This document shows, one piece after another, positions 35,411 to 46,149 of a DNA stretch of 64,000 bases; position 1 is the first letter of the stretch; each line of letters begins with the position of its first letter. The stretch spans positions 1,093,947 to 1,157,946 of the forward strand of contig NW_019775746.1 of NCBI RefSeq assembly GCF_001039355.2, given 5' to 3'. This DNA is from Lingula anatina. Lineage: Eukaryota > Brachiopoda > Lingulata > Lingulida > Lingulidae. Made by a program: the position numbers and the translations under genes. The notes under the pieces were generated by a model. The model saw only the letters and a program-made list of their open reading frames with translations, was not told the DNA's origin and did no database searches.

Positions 35411-35913
35411 GTATACGCCGTCTACATAAGATTGAGATAAGGTATAACATAACGTTACCAGTTAATTTCACTGATAACTTTAAATCATTTCTCGAAGACG
35501 TCCAATGAAAATTTAACAAACCGAGCAACATAGAAAGTTACAAAATCTCATTTCAAGCAAAATCCCATCCGTCTGGGTTCTGTTGGACGGTGGGGGGGGG
35601 GGGGGGGGGGGGGTATTTTCCTTCAACAATATGATATGTGATAGGCCGGCCCTACACGATCCAAAGAAAATTTTAAAAATATCGTGTTGCAAAGATAAAG
35701 ATAAAACATGGATATATATATATGCGAAATTTTATTATTATTAGTATTATTATTATTCGTGCTTGTCATTGATTGCTTCATAATGCAATACTTCGCTATG
35801 CCGTTTGCTTATCCAAACAATATTATTGTACGTTTTGGTTTTTGTGTTGTACTGGTAACATATGTCATTTGAAAAATAAAGTGTCGTTGATTATCATATA
35901 CATTGATTCGTTG

Positions 35914-35969
<56 letters not shown>

Positions 35970-36740
35970 AAAAGTAGCAATCGTATGTAGTGCAGAGAGT
36001 TGGAATGTAGCATTGTACCTACACCTACACCGAGCTCAACTGTTACTGCAACCGATAACTTGCAACAAATTCGTCACGAAATCTTTTGCGTGTACACACA
36101 TCTTTCGATAGCAGGCGTTCACACACATCTCGTATTGTATAGATGGGTTTCTCCTTACTGTTTTTGTTTATAAGTTAAAGGAGGGGGTCTCTCTTTGTCT
36201 CCAGCGTTTTGCGGGTTTTCGTTTTATTAAAGCCTTTGTACAGCTTCTTAGCCTTTTTGTTGTATAATGTGAGGGGGGGGGGGGCTTCTCTTTGTGTTCA
36301 ACGTTTGAGGGAATATCGTCTGATTAAGGAATTTGTATTATGAAATCGAAAGTTTCTCAATTTTTCAATCACGTCTGCGGTTTTGAAATCCAATTTAGAG
36401 CAAAAATAAAAATAAAAAACACCCGCTTTTCTTATATCATACTGAATTTCTGGGAAAAAGTCCCTGAACTACGCGTATCACAACAAAATAAAAGGTTTTC
36501 CTGTCATGATCAAATAACGGCTTTGCTTCTTTGTGCAATAATGTAAGAAAATTGAGTACGCCATTGTTCTGTGGGAGAAATTTTGCAGTAGGTCTTGTTC
36601 ACACGCGGTATGTAAAGTTCGATCTCAGTGAGGCAGGCTCGTGTTAATTGTGCTGCTTGTGACTTAATGAAAGGGTGTGTGTAATCTTCATGCGAGATAA
36701 TTTATCACAATTAAATCACCGTATAGATCTTGTGTATAAT
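35190..36740 (+). other. 3' flank of the ankyrin gene, allelic to 31326-32890
   Basis: This non-coding stretch follows the TAG and probably includes the 3' UTR. It contains ATT, G-run and CT/CA microsatellites. An AATAAA at about 35873-35878 is mutated in the other haplotype, so the polyadenylation site is more likely elsewhere, for example the AATAAA cluster near 36396-36410. No further gene is visible. Confidence 0.5.
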
Positions 36741-37001
36741 AAATAAATAAATAAATTAGATTTAAATGCATCTGTAATGATCTAACGTGTTTGTTTGGGC
36801 CTGGGAAAGATTTTAAAAATATATTTAGATTTCTGAAAAAATAATCACACCAATGGTCCTTTCTTGAAATTAGAATTTTGACTAGCTAAATCATAGTTCT
36901 AAACCAAATGGCACCGCTCTTCCTCTAAAATACCAAACCCCTCGCCAGGAGGGGGGGGGGAGGTCGGCTTAGCATCCTTGGACCCCCCTTCAAATGATCC
37001 T

Positions 37002-37014
37002 GGATCCGCCCCTG
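37002..37014. mobile_element. Terminus of an hAT-like element (fragment)
   Basis: GGATCCGCCCCTG is the reverse complement of CAGGGGCGGATCC, the same terminus as the MITE at 51282-51449. No partner terminus was found on the left, so this is a fragment. The rest of 36741-37160 holds nothing I can name. Confidence 0.45.
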
Positions 37015-37160
37015 TATATCTTTATAGATGCACTTAAATCCCTACAACTTATTTATTTCTTAATCCTCAAGCAGGGCGTATCTATAAGGCAAATGTTGAT
37101 ATATATTGCCCGTCCATACATCTGATACCAAAATTTAGTTACTTTCCCGTAAAGATATCT

Positions 37161-37312
37161 TACCCTCTACCAGGGCGACTGATAGATTTTTTACAGATAT
37201 TCACAGATATGTCTCTAGATAGATAGATGGTCATTTGGTTCTAAGTCTATCTATCTAGAGACATATCTGTGAATATCTGTAAAAAATCTATCAGTCGCCC
37301 TGGTAGAGGGTA
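37161..37312. mobile_element. 152-base hairpin (foldback) transposon with perfect 66-base arms
   Basis: The left arm (37161-37226) and right arm (37247-37312) are perfect reverse complements around a 20-base loop. The arms begin TACCCTCTACCAGGG. The flanks read AAGATATCT (37152-37160) and AAGGTATCT (37313-37321), a 9-base target duplication with one mismatch. Long inverted repeats plus a 9-base duplication are typical of Mutator-like or foldback elements. Related members are at 53419-54102 and 54865-55012. Confidence 0.8.
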
Positions 37313-37321
37313 AAGGTATCT

Positions 37322-38881
37322 CCATGGCACGCCCTTCAAGTGGTGTTAAGGTCACGTGACCCACATGCCATACCCTATCTCCATCGCTGTTTTAAAAGGC
37401 GCCCATGGAGAGAGGGGGTCACAGTTAAATTTACGGAATTAAATTTAGACTAACCCATGAGTCTCCGTGATGACTGCTCCAACAAGTCCCGTTTTAGCAT
37501 TTTTTGCTCAAAGTGAACGATGGCAATCTCCCCTAATAAAGATAATAAAGGACGCGACATTTCTACCGGTATTGCTCCAACTGAGTACAGAAGGAATGTG
37601 CCTTTTTTGCATCTTCTGCGTGACAGTGTGGTGCACCACGACACGCTGCCAACAATGAAAACCACACAAACTTTAGTGCTAGTGACATTTCAGGTGTAAA
37701 AACTGTTTGAGTTTTAAATTACCAAAATAATAAGAATGCCTAACAGCCCATAAAATATGCATGAAACTTGTTCAATTGAAAAATTGTATTTTGCCAGTTG
37801 AAATTTGGCCTGCATGAATAAGCTTTTGTCTTCTAAAAAAAACCTTCTGTAGTTGGTTTAGAGCAAAGGCACTCATAAGCAGATATCACTCAAGCTCAGT
37901 GCCGTTAATATTTCAAGTGATTGAACCTAAATGTCATAAATCATTCGCTGTAACGATAACTGATTGTATAACTGACCACAAAACAAACGGAAAAATGAAA
38001 ACGCAATTCCCATTTTGTTCTCTTTACTGTATCCAAACCATGTATTAAAGCCAAGTCCAAATATTAACATTCCATTTTATGATTCAATAATTTTACCTCC
38101 GCCAAGGAAGTTAATGTTTTTGTCATTGTTTGTAAACTAACAGCCAAACTCAAAAACTTTTGGACGGAATACGATAAAATTTTCAGGATTTCATAAATAT
38201 GCTAGCTCAATCTCAGATAGATTTTGGTGGTGATTCATCGATCAACTGATTAATCGATAATGATAATTGATGAGCTGCCGTGGCGGAGGTCTGCGCTCTC
38301 TGAGTGCCTTGGCGGAGGTCTACGCTCTCCGAGTTCTTTTCTAATTGCAGTACAGAGTATTGTACAAAAATAATTTCGGCGATTTCATCATCTGAGAAAG
38401 ATTTTAAAAATAGGCTATATTTCGATGACATATTGTGAATAGTTAACTGCAGTTAACATGTTCACTAAATTGTCCAGAGAACTTCTACACTGAAACCATT
38501 AACCTGGAAAAGAGTGCTTAGCATCAGCTTAGACCTGATGAAAAGACCCTGGCGAACGTACTCAAGTGAGATAAAAGCTCAGCCACCGTGCACATGAGGC
38601 TTTCAACTGAGCGGTTTGTGATGAGTTTTCGTCTCTGGGGACAGAGTATTTTTTTCACATTGAGTGGTTATACTTAACTGGACCGGCTCTAACTAGAATT
38701 TCTTTCCCTTTTTACAAGGTAGCTTCCTTTGTTAGGTTAATTAACTGTCCGTGTCGAGCGCGGGGGTTTCGTTTAGGTGAATCTCTAACTGAAGTGCCTG
38801 GTTATGAAGTAATCAATCTTTCAATGTGAACTGGTCTACGTACATGTAAGTATACTGCTTGATGTGAAAAAGGGGTCAATT
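37322..38881. other. Intergenic stretch, no gene recognised apart from one repeat
   Basis: Open frames near 37450-37665 overlap on both strands and match nothing I know. The interspersed repeat at 38095-38345 is listed separately. Confidence 0.5.
38095..38345. mobile_element. Short interspersed TIR-type repeat (ACCTCCGCCAAGG family)
   Basis: The left end ACCTCCGCCAAGG (38095-38107) is the exact reverse complement of CCTTGGCGGAGGT (38307-38319). The right-end unit GGCGGAGGTCTGCGCTCTC is duplicated in diverged form. The body carries ACGATAAAATTTTCAGG and GATTTTGGTGGTGAT, a layout I have seen as a dispersed non-coding repeat in marine invertebrates. A diverged relative lies in ankyrin intron 4. 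Confidence 0.65.
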
Positions 38882-38887
38882 TTTATT
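38882..38887 (-). terminator. Candidate polyadenylation signal for the minus-strand peptide gene
   Basis: AATAAA on the minus strand, about 380 bases after the stop codon at 39266. It is the nearest such signal I noticed downstream. Confidence 0.3.
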
Positions 38888-39265
38888 ATGTACCGGTGAA
38901 ACGTGACAGAGAGTCCCCCGTGATAGCGAGTCCGCTTCCCATTCATTTGTACAGGTAAGCCTCGCCCTAGATTTTGACCCACTTAGGTCAGGCTAACCCT
39001 AACCATTATAACTAAATGGAGGGCGGACTTTCTGTCACACGGATCCTCCGTTTCGTTTCACCGTTACAAGCTGTGCACAATTGCAATCTTCAGTAAAACG
39101 TTGGATTCCAAAGCCATTGGTGCAATTCCGTTTTGTTAAGCTTATTATAATGTTTTGTTTTTTTTTTTTTTTTGCTCTTCTTTTTGGGATGAGTACCAGA
39201 AATTTAGGGAGGTGCAGTGCAACGTTTTCCATGGTAGCGATGAAAATATCGGTGCTCCCTGCGCC

Positions 39266-40987
39266 TCATTCGAACCAGCTCTGTAAATCTGTAAGGGATA
39301 AACCATAACGAGGCTCTGCTTGTGCCTTCTTTTTGTTGCTCGATCGAAAACCTGCAAAGATAAAACCGGAGTTATTATATCGTAACTTTTGGCGTTTTCG
39401 CAATTGTCGCGTAAATAAATAAACCAGGGTCTAATGCGGTGTTTAACTTATAAAAACTTCTAAGAACGCCTCGAGCAATTTGAGTCATTCGTCTGGAAAA
39501 ATACAGATTCAAAATAACAAAACTTATGAATCTTTCTCTCGATCATATCTTTGGCAGAATTTTCTTCATAGGACAGAGTATTATAACAAATATTTTAATC
39601 TCATTTTTTCACCACTATGCTAAAGAATGTTTACCTCCCAGGAGGATCAAGGTACAGAGAGAACGTGTTGAATCTTTCTGGTACTATATTAAATACCAAA
39701 TCAAGGATGAAAAGTGCATTTTGGTTGAGAATAGTGAATAATTTACTATTACTGTCAACGTTACGAAATCATATATTCTGTAGAAAAAAGTGTGGTTGTT
39801 GGATGTTTTCCAAGACTAAAGTTGAAGAAGTACTTATATTCTCATTTATACGAGGAACAGATCTTCCCGTCATTTGTGAGTAAAATTACCGGTGTCCACT
39901 TACTTCCACAAGTGCCGAACAAATCCGCTCTACATCCTCTCTTTTTGTGCGTATGGCTCAAGGCGGGAAAGAAAACATCTATTAAATTTCGGTGTCGGGC
40001 AGGGTTCCCATTGAGTTCGTCTTCGAAATTGTATGTTTGATCGTAGTCTATATATCCCACGTTGTCGGCATCTATTGTGTATACGGGTACAGAGAAAACG
40101 TCGCCTTGAAAAGAGAAAAACTGGAATCAGTACAGGTTTTCTTTTATTGTATTGTAGTTTATTTATTATTCTATAATGGTACGGGTATGTTCATTTTGCA
40201 TTACCCCGAGTTCCGTTCAAGCTAAGGTAATCTTGTTTCATTTAACAAAGTTTATTCACAAGAAACGGAGGCAAAGCGCATGGAAGCATTATATGCTCTC
40301 CATGACATACAAGGACATTAAAAGTAATCTTGTGTTCCAATATAAACGTTTATCTGAAGGTGAATTAAAGAGACAAGCAGACGATTATGTCTTTTTTGAC
40401 AACTTGAACCCGGCGCACGGTACATAAATGCATAGGAAATGCGATTTCCAAATCTTTTTCTAAATTACATTTTAGAACATGTATAAATCAAATGTAGCAA
40501 AATTAAATGCATAGGCAAAGTGGTGCCAACTCATTAAGTAAATACTAGTTTAATTTAAACATTGAGCTAGCTCATTGGTTTGAAATAACATAAATGATAC
40601 GATTGTTATCTCTGGAAGAGGATGCTTGTAAAACGTTCGTAAAAGACTTTAGAAGGTACAGGTATAACTTGGTACAATTATTGCCAGACAAATCTATGCA
40701 GTAAAACCTTTTTGTAAAAGTTTTTTTTAAATTTGCAATAAACTTATCTATCAAATCATTTGTATTAAATAAAAATATACGTAGATTGTTTGAAACCTTT
40801 TTTATATTGGAACCTCTCAGTTGTTGCATTCCACGACAATGGAAGATTGTATACAGTTTGTGTCTTTTTATCAGTAAATTCATCAAACTGTGAAGTTGAC
40901 AAATAAAACTGACTTACCTATTTTCAAGACTAAAATCAAAAGACAAGACAGTGCTAACATAGTCTTTAGCTTCCAGTAATTCCCCAT
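39266..40987 (-). CDS. Secreted peptide precursor (neuropeptide-like), three exons, 118 aa
   Basis: The exons are 40987-40918, 40104-39904 and 39351-39266. The ATG has a strong start context (ACCATGG). The splice sites are TAG|GTAAGT, a pyrimidine-rich ...TTTTCAAG acceptor, A|GTAAGT and TTTGCAG. The phases (1 and 1) match and the join ends at TGA. Exon 1 encodes a textbook signal peptide (MGNYWKLKTM, then LALSCLLILVL), with predicted cleavage after VFS at residue 28. A spacer rich in Asp, Tyr and Asn leads to the cleavage site KKR (77-79). The segment GCRADLFGTCGSFRSSN follows (80-96) and then KKK (97-99). Cys81 and Cys89 could close a C-x7-C ring. This is the plan of a peptide hormone precursor, but I do not recognise the family. 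It differs in ring size from somatostatin, MCH, calcitonin and elevenin peptides. The last exon and the weaker A|GT donor are the least certain parts. Without that splice, exon 2 reads through to TGA with a different tail. Confidence 0.6.
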
Positions 40988-41475
40988 GGTTCCGTTTCTC
41001 TCCCTTGCCCTGTTTTTCTAATAAAATCTACAGAGCTCCTTCGTTGTCTTCTTTTATTGCTCTTTAAGCGTTCCTTATGAATAAATTACCACCTTTTCTG
41101 AGTAATCTACGTGTCTCTTTCCCGCGTTAAGTCATCGAGATGGGTAACCGCTTTGCTATCTTTGGCTGAAGTGAACGCTGGAGTAAATATTCAGTCGCCC
41201 AGCCTTCCCACAAAAGAGCTAATCGACTTTGATCTGCCATTCAGATGAATAATTGAATGCTCACGAAACTGAACTAAAACCGGAAACGGCTCAATTAAAC
41301 ATTCATATCGAGGTGTTCAGGCGGAGGTGGTCCTCTTGCCTATGTTTTGTATATGGCACTTGTGCCGTCTCACGTCTTCTCGTGTTACTATAACAGCAGG
41401 GTCTCAAGAGATTGTTAGTGCTATTTTAGAAAACTCAGATTTCCATAGAAATACCCTATCCTTGTAAAGCGAAAC

Positions 41476-41508
41476 TCAATGAAGTCTCCAACACTGGTCT
41501 TTTATATA
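41476..41508 (-). promoter_or_regulatory. Candidate TATA/initiator promoter of the peptide precursor gene
   Basis: On the minus strand TATATAAAA (41508-41500) is followed, 28 bases from its first T, by an initiator-like TTCATTG with the A at about 41480. The spacing is ideal for a TATA-Inr core promoter. It lies about 490 bases before the ATG at 40987, allowing a long or spliced 5' leader. Confidence 0.4.
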
Positions 41509-42038
41509 CTGTACCACATGTAACATTTCGGTATGACCCCCCAGTTCGCATTACATGAGGAAAGAAACAAAGCTCATGTAAAAATAACCCTAGTTTTGCG
41601 GCTGAGAAGCACTATGTGTGAGATACATGCCAGAACACCTCGATTGTGAGGGAGAGGTGTACAAGGCATATGTTGCAAGAGTATGGCAGTTTGATTTGAC
41701 ATACATACAGAGAGAAGGTACCCCATTTCACCGATAAATCCCCTGAACCCGGAAAAAGCGTACAGGTATATCGCAACGTTCACAGAACATCACTTAGTAT
41801 ATATGGGACTGACATTCCTGATACAATGTACGTAGGTCATATCTTAGAGACTCAAATTGCGGGTTATGGTATCAAAAGTATCGAATACAAGAGAGAGAAT
41901 CAGAGAGGCGTGAGCGCGTAATAACTTTCCTTTTCCTTTGTACCACAAGAAACAATACTTGGTCGCTCTACAAAATATAACTCGTTGTCGCGTCAATGAC
42001 GCCCACATTTTGTAACATTTGCATAATTATGACTTGCC

Positions 42039-42079
<41 letters not shown>

Positions 42080-43776
42080 GATGTTTTTTGTTCTAGTGAA
42101 CTCCACTGTTGACAGAAATCGGGAGCAATTTATTAAAAACTGACATAAAACATGAAGTTATGCAAATATTACACGTCGTGTGCGTCACTGACTCAGAGTC
42201 AAATTAAATGAAGAACTTGAAATTGACATTGTGGATTAAAAAAATATTGAAATGACTATCTTAAACCGTGTGATAGAGTGTTTCATGCCAGCAATTCGCC
42301 TCTTTTACTATCAATTAGCTGAGTACGACTACATGTAGAAGCTAAGCATATGTCAGTGAATCATTGTGTAGCACAATAAAACGATAGCAGGCGAGGTTGT
42401 GATGCATCAAGCATTTAGCACTTAAACTAAAAATCATGAAATATTAAAAATTACTGTTCGTTCGTTAGTTTGAATTTCACTGTGACACCTAGGTGCCACA
42501 AAACAGTTGTTACACGTGACGTGGCTGTTGCTAAGGTAAATAAACAATCCTAAGTTACAGAAGCAGACCAGGTTAATTGAGCACTATACAACAGTTGTAT
42601 TCCCTGTCTGTGACAGATAGGAGCAGTCTGCAAGGTTAATTATTAATGTCCCTGTCGCAGACTTGAGCAGTTGCAATTTAAATCAGTCCAGCACATTTGA
42701 AGGGTGATAATACCCCTCCTTTTATCCAAAGGATGAATTGGTTGAATGATGCATATTTATATGTTTTACCTTATTGCAACCGCAGTATTGATATTCTATT
42801 AGGTAGATTCGTAATTTTAGTCAAAAACATATAAGGGTATAACCTTTAGTATCACAGTCTCTAAGATAGTGTACAAAATTAAAGTTATTTTAACAGACAA
42901 CTTGCCCTGGGCCCTGCAGTCAGACACTGGTCAGTGAACGTCATCCATAACCACGCTTGTACGGCATGGTCGGTGCACTTAAGGATCTGTATCTATACCA
43001 TGAAGGTGCCTCTGCTATAAAATTGGTTTATATGATGCAAAATCACTCGGGCTGATTAGATATAAAGATGAGACCATGTACAGGCGTAATATTAAATTAG
43101 GGGTCCAAAGGTGTAGTACTGACGTTCTTGTACTGGGTGTTGGATAAAGAAAGATAGAAAAAAAGAAATGTTTCTGTATTTTAGAAAGAATAAGATTGTC
43201 TTAAAGCATATCTACACCAGTTACACCATAGTGAAGCAAGAGAACGACTTTGCATTGCTTTGGGTTGATTTTAATTGTTACCATGCATGGAATAAATTAT
43301 TTATTAATTAAATATAATTATATATAATTATATTATAAAAGTGAGACAAAAAAGTTTAAAGTTGAAAAATTTTAAGAAAACCAAATTAGTAAATTAAACT
43401 TTATGGAATGAAAGAAATAATTTTAACAACAGCAATGGGGAAGTGGAACACATCACTATAGCGGTAGTAGTTGGTATTGGGCAGTCTCAGTGGTACACCT
43501 TTATAGCTATATAATATGAGAATTATGTGACGTTAAATGGACATTAATGTTTCTATTTCTGATATATGTGTGCGGTTGCAATGGTTACTATACCCTGCAG
43601 GTTAAAAGGGTCATGATGCCCCCTTCTACTTAAAGGATGAGCTGGATGAATGAAACATTTTGTTTTGTGTGGTCATCTTGAACTCACATCGTTTACATCT
43701 CTTTGGATTACAAACCTCCATACTTATTTTAGCAGGAGTGTGTATATCTTTATCTGGCACCAAGCAGAGACCGGTA
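41509..43776. other. Intergenic region upstream of the fucosyltransferase gene
   Basis: It contains an (ATT)n microsatellite at 42038-42080 and no recognisable gene. A roughly 50-base segment at 42700-42750 resembles 43605-43655, just before the fucosyltransferase, hinting at a local duplication. A possible 3' splice site (CACCAAGCAG, about 43769) lies just before the start codon. Confidence 0.45.
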
Positions 43777-44835
43777 ATGAAGTCACTACATGTTGGCCGG
43801 GTCAAAGGGATACATTTTTTGTTAGGATCTATAATGTTAATGTTACTGCTTCCACAAATGACATCAACATTTATCACTTCACCGGAAAAATCTGTGGATA
43901 AAGGGATATGTTCCGCGAATAGGATGCTTGCCATTCCATCAACAATAACTGCGATGCAATGCTTCCAAAGAAAAAGTTTAGACGCAAGACAAAACTCCAA
44001 AATATATCTGACAGTGGATTTTTCTTATGGATTTGGCAATAGAATCTTCCAGTACGCTTCAATGTATGGAATTGCAAAAACGAACAATATGGTACCAGTT
44101 GTGAGCAGCAAAGAAATCGTGCGGAAGGTATTTCTTATCCCTGACTCCATTACTGATGCTCTGCCACCTCGTGCTCACCCTCTGAAATTTGATGAAAAGA
44201 CGTGCTGCTCATATGATGACAAAACGGAAACACTGAAAAACAAAAACAGGTCTATTAAGCTTCATAGTTTCTTTCAGTCGTGGAAATACTTTCGACACGT
44301 AAAGAAAGACATTCGGGAACATTTGAAGTTCATACAAGAAGATGTATTCCGCACTAAATTGAATTCTTTCCTATCAGTGGCTCTTTTGACTACCAATATG
44401 AGGCAATCAAATGTGGTAACATTTGTTGGAATTCATGGGCGGTTTGGAGACATGTTATACCCAAGTTATGCAGAAGAAGGGCATGCAGTAGCTCCAGCAA
44501 GTTACTTTGAAAACGCCATAAGATACTTCGAAAATAAATACAACAACGTCATATTTGTAGTCGTTTCTAATGATATGTCTTGGTGCAAAACCAATATACG
44601 TCACCCAAGAGTTATCTATAGCCCTTTTGGAGATGATTCCATCCTGGACTTTGCTTTGCTGACTAGTTGTAATCACACCATCATGTCGGTTGGAACTTTC
44701 TCTTGGTGGGCCGCGTGGTTAGCGGGAGGGGATGTGGTATATTATAAAGACTGGCCCAGGAAAGACAGCTCACTTTGGAACAGAACTAACCATGATGATT
44801 ATTTTCCACCAGAGTGGATTGGACTGCATGGTTAA
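43777..44835 (+). CDS. GT11 fucosyltransferase-like protein (alpha-1,2-fucosyltransferase family), 352 aa
   Basis: The family transfers fucose from GDP-fucose to galactose of glycans in the Golgi lumen. I start at ATG 43777. The open frame continues upstream to 43654 but without an ATG, and this start gives a classic type II anchor (MKSLHVGRVK, then hydrophobic GIHFLLGSIMLMLLL). The GT11 landmarks appear in order: YGFGNRIFQYASMYGIA (84-100), FVGIHGRFGD (216-225), SNDMSWC (264-270), DFALLTSCNHTIMSVGTF (291-308) and WWAAWLAGGDVVYYKDWP (310-327). The usual HxRRxD donor-binding motif here reads H220-G-R222-F-G-D225, with Phe in place of the second Arg. N-glycosylation sequons occur at 157, 299 and 335. 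The length fits the family and there are no internal stops, so it is probably functional, although the altered motif makes its activity uncertain. A decayed paralogue lies 1.3 kb downstream. Confidence 0.88.
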   Translation: MKSLHVGRVKGIHFLLGSIMLMLLLPQMTSTFITSPEKSVDKGICSANRMLAIPSTITAMQCFQRKSLDARQNSKIYLTVDFSYGFGNRIFQYASMYGIAKTNNMVPVVSSKEIVRKVFLIPDSITDALPPRAHPLKFDEKTCCSYDDKTETLKNKNRSIKLHSFFQSWKYFRHVKKDIREHLKFIQEDVFRTKLNSFLSVALLTTNMRQSNVVTFVGIHGRFGDMLYPSYAEEGHAVAPASYFENAIRYFENKYNNVIFVVVSNDMSWCKTNIRHPRVIYSPFGDDSILDFALLTSCNHTIMSVGTFSWWAAWLAGGDVVYYKDWPRKDSSLWNRTNHDDYFPPEWIGLHG

Positions 44836-44971
44836 TGCCTGTGACTCAGATTACTACATACAGGATTAATTTTATTGGCTGATAAATGTTTTCAAGAATG
44901 TTGGGGGCAGAACAGAATTCTATCGCTTTCTGGACTAAAGTTATGCTTGCTTTCTCGTTTTCCAAACTCAA

Positions 44972-44977
44972 AATAAA
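44972..44977 (+). terminator. Candidate polyadenylation signal of the fucosyltransferase gene
   Basis: AATAAA, about 135 bases after the stop codon at 44833-44835. Confidence 0.5.
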
Positions 44978-46149
44978 AGCCTATGAATACAATTCCATTA
45001 AACACCATGATACTTTCTTAACGTGCTAAAGCGGTGCAACCAAGTAAGTGCTTAGTAGCAGGTAGCTGTAAGAATCAAAAAGGGGTGGCTCAAGTGGAGA
45101 CTTCCTTAAATTTTTGTCCAATTATACACCCAAACCACCTAAACCACCATCCAAACCAGCATCTAAAACAAAATGCTTGTTGCAATGGGTACAGGCAAAA
45201 CAGGATTTTTGGGCAATTTTTAAAACCGGGAGAGTTGTGGAATCTCTGAATTTGGAACCCTTATTTCAAAAAATAAATTTATATGCATTACTTTTAAACT
45301 GATTTATATAGACCATAATTGAAAGGTACTCTCCATGAGATTTATCCGCCAAAATTAATTTTCCTGGGGTAAAGGGCAATGTTGTCACACTCATTATTTC
45401 CTTTTGATCCCTGAACTTGGTTTTGATGTCTAATTCCATTTTCAATTTACTGATTAAGTTCTGGACAGTCAGTTAGAACGCCAAAGCCTTCATGACCTTC
45501 ACCTTCATGGCCTTGTTTTCACACAATGGCGCAGTGTTTTGTATTGCGGCCCTGTATCATGTATAATAGAGACTGGACGTTGAGAATTAAATAAAGGATA
45601 ATAGGATAATAACGACAATAGGTACGCTTCAGAAAAAGATTTATTTCATGGGTTTCAAAGTCTGTGTTGGGAAATACAAGAAACTTTGCAGGATATAATT
45701 ACGAGTGCAGGGGCTTGTTTAACGCGTGGAGAGTTCCTTTGAGCTAGTAATGCTGATGTTTCGCTCGAATAAGCAATTGACTTCGATATATTTTTAATGT
45801 CTCAACATTATCTCGTAGCATGACAAGGTTAATTTCTACATTATCAAAGCAAACAGGGAAATAGACCCTAATGTATCTATCTACTTTAACTATTTGGACA
45901 ACCACGGCAATCGCACGACACTTACGGTAGTACATGTACGTATAGGGCCTACTGCATACCAATAAGACATAAACATGCTGTCAGCATTACCACTAATTTT
46001 GAGATGTGGTTTTAAATTGTTAGCTGTAATATTAAACCTGGAGTGCAGCAGGTTCTCAGTTTGCCTGCAGGTTTCAGGCAGCGCATTTACCACACAATAT
46101 TGCTGGGCTTAATAGAAACAATATCTTTGATCATTTAACAAGAATCAGA

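Noticed and set aside
38095-38345. Possible tRNA-derived SINE
   Set aside because: No A or B box was recognised. The inverted ACCTCCGCCAAGG ends point to a TIR-type element instead.
39992-40427. Plus-strand frames opposite the peptide precursor gene
   Set aside because: They overlap exon 2 of the minus-strand gene or lie in its intron. They start with alternative codons or match nothing.
43660-43776. Upstream extension of the fucosyltransferase frame (39 extra codons)
   Set aside because: The first codon is TTG and a stop lies at 43651. The first ATG, at 43777, gives a proper type II signal anchor.
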